A stretch of DNA of 29,469 nucleotides, from positions 1-29,469 of the forward strand of contig JAGGTO010000070.1 in the NCBI GenBank assembly GCA_021163705.1, given 5' to 3'. Below the pieces are notes generated by a model, which saw nothing but the letters and a program-made list of their open reading frames with translations, ran no database searches and was not told the origin of the DNA. Positions 22,764-29,469 of this stretch are shown here, piece after piece (the first letter of the stretch is position 1; the number at the start of each line of letters is the position of its first letter). A program made the position numbers and the translations under genes. This stretch comes from Thermoplasmata archaeon. Its GTDB lineage: Archaea > Thermoplasmatota > Thermoplasmata > Thermoplasmatales > Aciduliprofundaceae.

Positions 22764-23423
22764 TCAAAGAAATACCACAACTTCAACTGGAGTCCCATCC
22801 TCAAGATTTAACTCCTCTCTCAAATTTTTTTCTGCTATTACCTCGATGATATCTGTGTAATGTGTTCTCTCTGGGATTATAACTGCCCCATCCTTTCCAT
22901 TTATTGTGCACAGAAATGCCTTCACATTTCCAAAGGTTCTGCCCTCCGAGACAAATCCCTTTATGCATATCCCTGGCAGATTTTTTAATGTTTCTACCTT
23001 ATGTATATCCTTGGGATATACCCTGATATTTAGAGTTCCCGGATAGGGCTCAAAGAATAGCTTTTCCTTTATCTGACGATAGTAGCCCTCTTTCATTATG
23101 TAGTATTTTCCCTCTCCAAGTCCACTCACAACTTCCCCCGTGATTTCAACATATTCATTCAATTCAAATATCTTCTGATAATCTATGAACTCTCTTTTGA
23201 GAAGGTCCACACCTCTTTTTGTGAGCTTTACCGCCATTCTCTTTCCAGATTTTCTAACTTCCAGAAGTTCTAAATCCACAAGCTCTTTCAATTTTCTCGA
23301 GGCTGTTTGCTGACTGAAACCGCACTCTTCCCCTACCTTTTTCGTGGTAATTTCTACAAAATTTTTATGGGCATCGTGCAGACCAAGGAGTTTCAGTATC
23401 CTTATGAGATCAGGTGATATCAT
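22764..23423 (-). CDS. ribK: CTP-dependent riboflavin kinase with N-terminal HTH
   Basis: A 219-residue archaeal RibK, which makes FMN from riboflavin using CTP. The C-terminal cradle-loop barrel (residues about 90-219) shows EITGEVVSGLGEGKYYI, EPYPGTLNIRV, GRTFGNVKAFLC, AVIIPERTHY and LNLEDGTPVEVVV, all typical. Residues 1-85 are a winged helix (VGEECGFSQQTASRKLKELVDLELLE), as in family members that may also regulate transcription. The start is taken as ATG 23423; TTG 23426 precedes it. It overlaps the PIN gene by 14 bases. Confidence 0.93.
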   Translation of the reverse strand: MISPDLIRILKLLGLHDAHKNFVEITTKKVGEECGFSQQTASRKLKELVDLELLEVRKSGKRMAVKLTKRGVDLLKREFIDYQKIFELNEYVEITGEVVSGLGEGKYYIMKEGYYRQIKEKLFFEPYPGTLNIRVYPKDIHKVETLKNLPGICIKGFVSEGRTFGNVKAFLCTINGKDGAVIIPERTHYTDIIEVIAEKNLREELNLEDGTPVEVVVFL

Positions 23424-23772
23424 CAACCATCACCAGATGATTCTGCTTCATAAATATTACGGCGATTCCCTCTTTGATGAGCTTATTTATTAATACTCTA
23501 TCATTGGTAACCACTGCAGCTTTAAGCTTTTTTGCCGCTTCTATCACACCACGATCTCCCAAGCTCTCGACTTCCACTCTCCTGTATTTATCTGCAAGTT
23601 GCAGTGCCGCTTTTGCCTCCCATCTCCTTCTCGCAACTCTTTCAAGCTCTCCTAAAACACAGGAGGGAACATATGCCTCATATTTTCCAAGCAGTCTTAA
23701 CAGCTCCAGATCCAAATTTATTTTATATTCAAAGGGCATCATAAGAGCGTTGGCATCTAACACTACTCGCAT
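23410..23772 (-). CDS. PIN-domain ribonuclease (FCF1/VapC9-like)
   Basis: A 120-residue PIN domain. Acidic metal ligands are visible at Asp6 (VVLDANALMMPF), Glu42 (VPSCVLGELERV), Asp73 (GDRGVIEAA) and Asp91 (VVTNDRVL). The sequence is of the archaeal group related to eukaryotic Fcf1, suggesting rRNA processing rather than a toxin; no antitoxin gene is adjacent. It sits between aIF2-beta and ribK with only one base or an overlap on either side, a translation-linked operon context that favours the rRNA-processing role. Confidence 0.87.
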   Translation of the reverse strand: MRVVLDANALMMPFEYKINLDLELLRLLGKYEAYVPSCVLGELERVARRRWEAKAALQLADKYRRVEVESLGDRGVIEAAKKLKAAVVTNDRVLINKLIKEGIAVIFMKQNHLVMVDDIT

Positions 23773-23773
23773 C

Positions 23774-24391
23774 TTAGCTCACTACTCTTCCAAATGCAAC
23801 ATTCTTCTTTATCTTTAAAATTTGAACCTTCACCTTATCTCCCTTCTTGGTACCGGGAACATATATTGTGTAAGTATCATACTTTGCGATTCCATCTCCA
23901 TCTCTGCTCAGATCTGTGATTTCGAGATCATAAACTTTGCCTTCCTGCAGTATGGTTCTTCCTATCTTCACATCTATCTTCGCATGCACAGGTCTTATTG
24001 CCCCACATGCCTTGCATACAAGGATCTCTATTCTTCCCTCCTTCCTGAGTTCAGTATCGGGAGAACCACATTCGTAGCATATTACATATGTCTTTATGTA
24101 ACTCTCAATCCTGTTCTGGATGAGAGAGGGGGATACACGACCTTTAAGTATGAGCCTCTGTCCCTGAATGTTGCCAGCGGTTCCAAGCTCCCTCATAAGG
24201 TATTTGTACACATGCATCGGGTCCCTGTCCACACGCTTCACAATATCCATAAAATTGCGAATTATGGTGTTCTTACCCTCATGAATAACCTCTGCCTGGG
24301 GAATCTCAAATCTCTCGCGGGTAGCTATATTCTCCGGCAGAGCTTCACGAACCCTCTTAAGCAGGGAATCATAGTCATATAAATCCGTCAT
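23774..24391 (-). CDS. Translation initiation factor aIF2 subunit beta fused to a TRAM domain
   Basis: A 205-residue protein combining aIF2-beta (residues about 1-135) with a TRAM RNA-binding domain (about 145-205, EGKVYDLEITDLSRDGDGIAKYDTYTIYVPGTKKGDKVKVQI). The beta subunit part has MTDLYDYDSLLKRVREALPE, VIHEGKNTIIRNF, KYLMRELGTAGNIQGQRLILKG and a zinc ribbon (Cys105, Cys108, Cys126, Cys129). It helps deliver initiator tRNA to the 40S-like subunit. The frame continues to TTG 24412, but ATG 24391 is preceded by AAAGGTGA and is consistent with TATA-like TTTTTTAAATG at 24425-24435. The TRAM extension occurs in some euryarchaea. Confidence 0.94.
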   Translation of the reverse strand: MTDLYDYDSLLKRVREALPENIATRERFEIPQAEVIHEGKNTIIRNFMDIVKRVDRDPMHVYKYLMRELGTAGNIQGQRLILKGRVSPSLIQNRIESYIKTYVICYECGSPDTELRKEGRIEILVCKACGAIRPVHAKIDVKIGRTILQEGKVYDLEITDLSRDGDGIAKYDTYTIYVPGTKKGDKVKVQILKIKKNVAFGRVVS

Positions 24392-24437
24392 CTTCTTCAC
24401 CTTTGAAGCCAAAATGGTGCAACATTTAAAAAACTTT

Positions 24438-25871
24438 TCATTTAGTGAGCATATCCTTTATCATCTTCTCCACTATCTCTATGAACTCCTCCTCCTTTCC
24501 CCTCGGGATGGATGCACCTGCAGCTATATTATGCCCTCCACCATATCCTCCCACTTTTGCAGAGGCCTCTTTCATTATGATGGAGAAATCCAGACCCTGA
24601 TTTACCAATGCTCTTGGAGAACGAACAGATACCTTTATATTGCCGTCTTCACTGTTTGCAAAGGCGATTATAGGCAACTGCTCTTTTTCCTCGCTTAGAA
24701 GCATTGAAGCCACTATTCCCACAATGTTCTCATTTATTCTATCTCCGGCATGGAAATACTGCAAATACTCCCTCTTTATCAACCCAATCTCCTTCACAAA
24801 ATTGAGACCTTCCACAAGGTTTCTTCTATGTCTATTGAGCATCCTTAAAGCTTCCTTATAACTGGAATCTCTATCTCCCAAACATACATTGTAACCGATT
24901 ATTGCATTCTTGTACCTTCCACAGGCATTGAGTAATGTGGCAAATTCCTTAGCATCCCGGAGAGGCGTGCCCCTTTCCTCATTCTTCAGTATGTAAACCT
25001 CTCCTATTAGCCTCGAGGCAAGCTCATGACCATATCCCATTCTTAAAATCAGCTTAACTAGCTCAGAAAGTATAAGCCTTTTTTCTTCAAAGCTTAAATC
25101 AATCCATCTCCTCCAGTTCTCCCTCTTTAAAGGTATACCCAGATTCCTTAAGAAATTCATGCAAGCTCTCTCATCCCCTGTAAGAGTTGGCAATATGGGA
25201 TCTGTAGAATACTGTAACATCTTGTAAACAGGCCTTGTCTCTCTACCAAAAAATCTTGCATCCAAAAAATAATCTATGTATCCCCATTCTTTCGCTTCTT
25301 TCAATATCAATCTGTTTGTCCCTATAAGCCGCAAATATTCACTATCCTGAAGGTCTCCTACAGCACCTACAATGGCAAGAGGGGCAAGATCCACATTCCT
25401 TCTATCAAGCTCCCTCGCAACAAAATATGTGGTACCTGCTCCACTTATATCCACCGCGCCATCTCTCCCAAATATGTGAGGATTAAGCTGAAGCACATCG
25501 GTCTTGCTCATCTCCTCAAAGAATGTTCTGAGATCCTTCCTCGCATGTTTTGGAACAATAACATCCTGACTGCTCGGCACATGATGATCGGTTATAACCG
25601 CATTCAATCCATACATCTCATGAATCATACCACTTCCAAGATCCGTGAACCATACAAGCGGAGGATTCTCGTCCTTTAATTCATCAATTTTCTTTTTATC
25701 AAGCTGCTTCACAAATTCTATTCTGAAGTCTTTCCCTAGCCTTTCTAAAGTCCGGGATGCTATACTCCCCGCCGTTATGCCATCAGCATCTATGTGACTC
25801 ACAACAACTATTCTCTCCGCATCTCTTATTTTTAATGCAATCTCCTTAGCTCTCTTTAAAAATTCATTCAC
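24438..25871 (-). CDS. Archaeal RecJ-like DHH exonuclease (GAN type)
   Basis: A 477-residue DHH-DHHA1 protein of the archaeal RecJ/GAN group, relatives of Cdc45 that bind the GINS complex at replication forks and have single-strand exonuclease activity. Motifs are VVVSHIDADGITAGSIAS (I), VWFTDLGSG (II), ITDHHVPSSQ (III), AIVGAVGDLQDSEY (IV), and the DHHA1 GGYGGGHNIAAGASIP near the end. A long central insert separates the domains, as in GAN. Start is GTG 25871, about 29 bases from an A/T-rich TATA-like stretch at 25894-25906. It is transcribed in the same direction as the aIF2-beta operon. Confidence 0.92.
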   Translation of the reverse strand: MNEFLKRAKEIALKIRDAERIVVVSHIDADGITAGSIASRTLERLGKDFRIEFVKQLDKKKIDELKDENPPLVWFTDLGSGMIHEMYGLNAVITDHHVPSSQDVIVPKHARKDLRTFFEEMSKTDVLQLNPHIFGRDGAVDISGAGTTYFVARELDRRNVDLAPLAIVGAVGDLQDSEYLRLIGTNRLILKEAKEWGYIDYFLDARFFGRETRPVYKMLQYSTDPILPTLTGDERACMNFLRNLGIPLKRENWRRWIDLSFEEKRLILSELVKLILRMGYGHELASRLIGEVYILKNEERGTPLRDAKEFATLLNACGRYKNAIIGYNVCLGDRDSSYKEALRMLNRHRRNLVEGLNFVKEIGLIKREYLQYFHAGDRINENIVGIVASMLLSEEKEQLPIIAFANSEDGNIKVSVRSPRALVNQGLDFSIIMKEASAKVGGYGGGHNIAAGASIPRGKEEEFIEIVEKMIKDMLTK

Positions 25872-25922
25872 ATTGGAGATTAATGACTCATCCTAAAAAA
25901 TTTTTGCGAATCTCCAAAAATA

Positions 25923-26354
25923 TTATTGAGATACTTGCCTCCTACTTCCTACAGGCTCAAATATTATTTTTCCCTCTTTTTCCATAAATGTTATTTTAAA
26001 TCTATCAAATATGCCCAGGCGGCCAAGGAGCGGAGGAGCCTCCTCAATTAATGCCCACGCCACCCATGGCTCTAATTCTATATCCCCTATTCTCATCGGA
26101 ATCTTTGTGATTATAACTGGTACACCTATACCCCTTACACCCTTTAGCTCCCTTATTTCACCCACATCCTTTGTTAATCCAAGCATTAATCCAAAAGAGT
26201 AAGGAATTAGTGTTATATCCGCACCAGAATCTATAAACGGATGAAATTCTATCCACTCCCCACTCTTTGCTCTTATGTACACCTCAGCCACTGGTCTCTT
26301 TATCTCCCCCACTATTGCGCTTTTCATCTGGCGATATCTGAAAACAATTTTCAT
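25923..26354 (-). CDS. Retropepsin-like aspartyl protease
   Basis: A 143-residue single-domain clan AA protein. The catalytic motif FIDSGADITLIP has Asp42-Ser-Gly, followed by the flap region ELKGVRGIGVPVIITKIPMRIGDIELEPWVAW and the family's final LLGRLGIFDRFKITFMEKEGKIIFEP. Like retroviral proteases it would act as a dimer, and prokaryotic members are widespread but uncharacterised. No signal peptide or membrane helix is present. It follows the DUF5678 gene by 16 bases, a pairing that recurs in archaea to my knowledge, and probably shares its transcript. ATG 26327 (Met10) is an alternative start. Confidence 0.82.
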   Translation of the reverse strand: MKIVFRYRQMKSAIVGEIKRPVAEVYIRAKSGEWIEFHPFIDSGADITLIPYSFGLMLGLTKDVGEIRELKGVRGIGVPVIITKIPMRIGDIELEPWVAWALIEEAPPLLGRLGIFDRFKITFMEKEGKIIFEPVGSRRQVSQ

Positions 26355-26370
26355 CTCGGTGCCCTCCAGA

Positions 26371-26586
26371 TTATAACACCAGTAAATCGCTCTCTGGTAC
26401 CCAGTCTATCGCTATCATTTTTCCCGGATACTTTTCTTTTGCTTTTCTGTAAACCTCATCCGCTCTATCTCCACTTGCCACAACTTTACCATCCACTATC
26501 GCTATCCATTTGCCTGCATATTCACTTAAATCCGTATTAATGTAAAACTCATAGTTCTTATCCTTTATCTCCTCTACCTTTGCCAT
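26371..26586 (-). CDS. DUF5678 family small protein
   Basis: A 71-residue protein with the DUF5678 pattern: SEYAGKWIAIVDGKVVASGDRADEVYRKAKEKYPGKM then VPESDLLVL. The function of the family is unknown, though it is often found next to clan AA aspartyl proteases in archaea. The ATG at 26586 is about 25 bases from the minus-strand TATA element at 26607-26616, so the operon is probably leaderless. It could bind, regulate or be the substrate of the protease downstream; no experiment or motif decides. Confidence 0.85.
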   Translation of the reverse strand: MAKVEEIKDKNYEFYINTDLSEYAGKWIAIVDGKVVASGDRADEVYRKAKEKYPGKMIAIDWVPESDLLVL

Positions 26587-26606
26587 GTGTTACTCATCCC
26601 CTCTCT

Positions 26607-26616
26607 TTTATTTAAC
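26607..26616 (-). promoter_or_regulatory. TATA element for the DUF5678-protease operon
   Basis: Minus-strand GTTAAATAAA is centred 25 bases before the ATG at 26586, giving a leaderless transcript covering DUF5678 and the protease. Confidence 0.5.
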
Positions 26617-26674
26617 TTTTTTCTTTTTTTCAGGCTTTTTATTTCCCCAACTCTCACATCAATATTTCATCTCA

Positions 26675-28363
26675 TCATTCAATAATCTCAAGCTTCCTTA
26701 GTTTTTCCTCCGTTGGCACACCATTTACCCACTCTCTGAATTCATAGTATTCCTGTAACATCTTCTCGAATTCCTCTCTGCTGAGCGCATTCTCACCCTT
26801 AAATATTTTGGGGGGTAGAGTGTCATCCTTACCGGAGAATCCAGCCTTTATATTGAAAAGTCTTTCAAGATTGTATATCCTCTCCCCCGCCCTCAGAATA
26901 TCCTCACTCCTGTAATTTATACCTGTAACAGCGCTAAGAAGTTTCGCATATTCAACCTCACTCATTGCAAATGTTGTGAATTTGCATAGTACAAGAGAAT
27001 CCACCGCCGCATTTAGATTCTGAAATATGACCACGAGACCTGCCTTTCCCTCAGGATTGAGACGATGAATAAGCTTGGGCTTTCCTATGATTTCTGGAGC
27101 AACCATATATGCACGAAGATGGCAACCTCCTCGATTACTTGTGGCATAGCTCAGAGCCTGTCCATAAAGACCTCGAGGATCATAGCCAGGAAGTTCAAGC
27201 CCTTTTATATCTGTACTCTTATCTCGAGCATTGAATTTTTCTGCCAATCTTTTTGAACCCTGCGATAGTACAGGGCTATCGAGTATATTCTCCACCCTCT
27301 CAAGATAATTCTCTCCTGTAAGCTCCTTGTAAAGGGCTATTGTTGCCCCCGCAGTAATTGTATCCATGCCGTATCTATTGCATTTTACATTTGCATCAAC
27401 TATTTTTTCATAATCTTCATTATTTAAATTCGGACCGAAGGCCCATATGGTCTCATATTCAGGCAGTTCAATATCCCTCTTCTTATCCACTTTTTTGCAG
27501 TTTATTGGACATCCCCAGCATCCATGACTTGCTATTTCGTAGCTCTCAATTATATAATTCCCGGATAATCTTTCACCATTTGGAAAATGAGAGGCATTGA
27601 AATTATCGGTGGGCATGACTTCCAGGTAATTGACGATATCAAAAAGCATTGATGTTCCGAAAACTCTGAGTCCTTTGTTTATAGGAGGAGAGGCCTCTAA
27701 AAGCCTTACCATCTCCTTCATGGCAGTTTTATAATCTTCCAAATTTGCAATCTGAGGCTTTTTTCCTCCTCTTACAACTATTGCCTTGAGATTCTTCGAC
27801 CCCATTATTGCTCCAAGACCTCCTCGTCCCGCAGTGTGGGTTAAATCATTCATTATGTTTGCATAAAGCACACCCTTTTCTCCTGCCCGACCTATACATG
27901 CAACACTTCCCAATTTTTCAAGTTTGACAGTTACCTCATCCACATTCAATCCCCATAGCTCTCTGGCATTCTCTATTGAACATCCATCATCATTGATAAC
28001 AATGTACACAGGTCTATCAGCCCTTCCGTAAATTATAAGGGCATCGTAGCCAGCATAATGAAGTTCTTTGCCCCAGAAGCCACCTGAGTTAGAATCAAAT
28101 ATGGTACCTGTGAGAGGCGATTTAGAAACCACTCCATGGCGACCTGACATTGGTGCAACTCCGGTAAGAGGACCCACTGCAAAGATGAGTGAATTTTCGG
28201 GGGATAGAGGATCAATATTGGGATCTACCATATCGTAATAGAGCTTGACTCCAAGACCTCTACCTCCAATATAATCCTTCAAAATCTTCTGAGGTATGCT
28301 CCTCTCCTTTATAGAAAGTGTGTCCAGATCAATGTAGAGTGCCTTGCCAGTCCAACCGAACAT
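26675..28363 (-). CDS. Tungsten-dependent aldehyde:ferredoxin oxidoreductase family protein
   Basis: A 562-residue member of the AOR family, cytoplasmic enzymes holding a tungstopterin and one [4Fe-4S] cluster that oxidise aldehydes to acids with ferredoxin. The N-terminal GGRGLGVKLYYD and GPLTGVAPMSGRHGVVSKSPLTG bind the pterin. The cluster ligands are C-x2-C-x3-C at 282-289 (HGCWGCPINC) plus a fourth Cys at 460 (SLVLCKF). Other family blocks are HTAGRGGLGAIMGSKNLKA and NRYGMDTITAGATI. Substrate class is not resolved. The reading frame extends seven codons upstream, but ATG 28363 (MFGWTGKALYIDL) is 27 bases from the TATA element at 28385-28394. The family depends on tungsten uptake genes elsewhere. 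Confidence 0.93.
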   Translation of the reverse strand: MFGWTGKALYIDLDTLSIKERSIPQKILKDYIGGRGLGVKLYYDMVDPNIDPLSPENSLIFAVGPLTGVAPMSGRHGVVSKSPLTGTIFDSNSGGFWGKELHYAGYDALIIYGRADRPVYIVINDDGCSIENARELWGLNVDEVTVKLEKLGSVACIGRAGEKGVLYANIMNDLTHTAGRGGLGAIMGSKNLKAIVVRGGKKPQIANLEDYKTAMKEMVRLLEASPPINKGLRVFGTSMLFDIVNYLEVMPTDNFNASHFPNGERLSGNYIIESYEIASHGCWGCPINCKKVDKKRDIELPEYETIWAFGPNLNNEDYEKIVDANVKCNRYGMDTITAGATIALYKELTGENYLERVENILDSPVLSQGSKRLAEKFNARDKSTDIKGLELPGYDPRGLYGQALSYATSNRGGCHLRAYMVAPEIIGKPKLIHRLNPEGKAGLVVIFQNLNAAVDSLVLCKFTTFAMSEVEYAKLLSAVTGINYRSEDILRAGERIYNLERLFNIKAGFSGKDDTLPPKIFKGENALSREEFEKMLQEYYEFREWVNGVPTEEKLRKLEIIE

Positions 28364-28384
28364 GTTTAGGGAATGGATATGCAC

Positions 28385-28394
28385 AAATTTAACC
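28385..28394 (-). promoter_or_regulatory. TATA element for the AOR gene
   Basis: Minus-strand GGTTAAATTT is centred 27 bases before ATG 28363, which fixes that start and excludes the longer reading frame beginning at 28384. Confidence 0.55.
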
Positions 28395-28740
28395 TTTCGG
28401 ATACTCCAAATACTTGTGGGGTACGAAAACTATTTCGCAGAAAAACAGTAGGAAAGAGATAAATTAAGCGGGATGGAAATAAAGATGAGAAATTCAAAGA
28501 GACATCCATTTCTCCAGATGTATGTAAGGGATGAGAAGATCATTGGAAATTCTTGTTTTAGCTTTTTTTTTACCAGGATAATTTAAAAAATGTGATAGAG
28601 CAGGTTCTCTTAAATGATACCTTTCTTTGTTGTTAATAACCTAAAATAGTAGGGAAGAGAAAATATTTTTTATCAGACAAAAATATTCCTAAAAACGAAA
28701 AATTCAAAACAACTACAACATCATCATAAGTTTTTTATAG
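28395..28740. other. AT-rich intergenic stretch without a supported gene
   Basis: About 350 bases between the divergent AOR promoter and the next gene. It is AT-rich with a run of nine T (around 28563-28572) and many stops. The only open frame is a 37-codon one from 28473 with no homology I recognise. No tRNA, clear hairpin array or repeat was seen. It may hold decayed sequence or regulatory elements. Confidence 0.5.
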
Positions 28741-28772
28741 TATAATATTATAGATATCTTTAGTGATAATCT

Positions 28773-29469
28773 ATGAAAGAGATAAAAATAGTATATATCG
28801 TAATCATATGCAGGGAGAATCTGCTTGTGATAAGAGGCATAGATAATCCTCCCGCAAAGGTGAGGCGTTAACATACAGTCCGCCACATACGGAATCCACG
28901 ATATGGCTGTATGCGAATGTAAGTGGAGAGTGGATGAAATTGGGAGAGATTAAAGTGAGGCACAGTATGCACACCAATGTGATAAATCTTGATACCTTCT
29001 CATGGTTCTTTGGAGATAAAGTGGAATTGAGATTTGAGATGAGAGATAGAAATGGCATAGATTTTATAGGAATAGCGCATGATTACAGAGTGGCAAGTGT
29101 TGAGAGGGTGCCGTTAATTGAGGCGAGTTATGGATATGAGAATATAAGCAGGAGGGATGGCTACTATCTCCGCATAAATCCGGGAGACTTTGTGAGACTG
29201 AATTTCGAAGGTAAGGGAGACGGGTTATATCTCCTCAAGATATACGGATTCTATTTCAACCGCAACATGATAGGCAAGGGGATAGGAATAGCAAGTGTGG
29301 ATGAGGTGAACATAGCGGAGGCGAAGCTGCAGGAGAGTATAGAGCCAGGTAAGTATTATGTTCTTCTTCCACTGCTGGAGGATTACAGCGGGATATGCCA
29401 TATAGCCTGGTATGTGGATGGCATGTATGTTCCAGGTTCAAAACCGGTGTTGAGCTTTGAGGCAGGAGA
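28773..29469 (+). CDS. Unknown, probably exported beta-rich protein with an apparent -1 frameshift, cut by window edge
   Basis: A TATA-like TATAATATTATA (28741-28752) precedes ATG 28773, which opens 32 codons beginning MKEIKIVYIVIICRENLLVI, a membrane- or signal-like start, and ending IDNPPAKVRR at TAA 28869-28871. In the -1 frame, open from 28847 to the window end (about 207 codons), the sequence continues KGEALTYSPPHTESTIWLYANVSG and reads as a beta-rich, Tyr/Trp-rich protein with no stop. Joining the frames at CGCAAAGG (about 28853-28860) gives one plausible product. If the first frame is ignored, the first ordinary start in the long frame is ATG 28934. Family not recognised. A frameshift mutation, programmed slippage, or a sequencing error are all possible. 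Confidence 0.6.

Noticed and set aside
28473..28586. 37-codon plus-strand open frame in the right-hand intergenic stretch
   Set aside because: No recognisable family, no ribosome site, phenylalanine run from a T tract; cannot be separated from chance.
28804..29058. 84-codon minus-strand frame near the right end
   Set aside because: Opposite the long plus-strand frame that has better amino-acid composition and runs open to the window edge.

Overview
The window reads as a chromosomal segment of a thermophilic euryarchaeon, and the gene content and moderate AT-richness suggest a Thermoplasmata / DHVE2 (Aciduliprofundum-like) genome. The domain assignment is firm: it carries Rpo7, Spt4, ribosomal proteins S24e and S27ae, aIF2-beta, prefoldin beta, the KEOPS subunit Pcc1, archaeal RecJ/GAN, CTP-dependent riboflavin kinase and GTP-dependent dephospho-CoA kinase. 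Many start codons sit about 25 nt downstream of an archaeal TATA box (leaderless transcripts), while genes inside operons use Shine-Dalgarno sites and overlapping stop/start codons. The genus is an inference from general resemblance, not from a search.

Layout. 1-1245: end of an iron-uptake operon (FeoB C-terminus, unknown membrane protein, FeoC-like Cys-containing winged helix). 1271-1771: YfcE-type phosphodiesterase. 1821-6492: the most unusual block, a DUF835 protein, a GvpD-family RecA-like ATPase and a small winged-helix protein, then (after a divergent membrane gene) a paralogous winged-helix protein, a P-loop-less RecA/KaiC-like protein and an intact KaiC-like ATPase. It looks like an uncharacterised archaeal ATPase/transcription-factor signalling module. 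6489-10188: mostly minus-strand housekeeping (PurC, a coiled-coil microprotein with a proline-tailed membrane protein, a zinc-ribbon protein with an N-terminally extended dihydropteroate synthase) and a plus-strand UPF0200 kinase.

10189-10631 is a non-coding array of about ten GC-rich hairpins, including three exact copies of a 17-bp palindromic core. It lies between folP and the classic archaeal operon rpo7-spt4-GTP-DPCK-rps24e-rps27ae (12357 down to 10632). 12421-12877: RelBE-type toxin-antitoxin pair. 13021-15116: HAD phosphatase and a PAS-PAS-GAF sensor whose histidine-kinase dimerisation helix lacks the phosphoacceptor His and has no ATPase domain. 15155-18931: CBS protein, CPA2 antiporter, alkaline-phosphatase-superfamily phosphodiesterase and short-chain prenyl diphosphate synthase in a tight run. 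18964-22758: DMT exporter, Pcc1, prefoldin beta, DHH phosphoesterase, PyrB-PyrI. 22764-25871 (minus): RibK, PIN nuclease, aIF2-beta-TRAM fusion, RecJ/GAN. 25923-28363 (minus): retropepsin-like protease with DUF5678, then a tungsten aldehyde:ferredoxin oxidoreductase.

The right end holds a non-coding AT-rich stretch and a gene, open to the window edge, whose N-terminal start region is in a different frame from its body. No tRNA, rRNA, CRISPR array or insertion sequence was seen.
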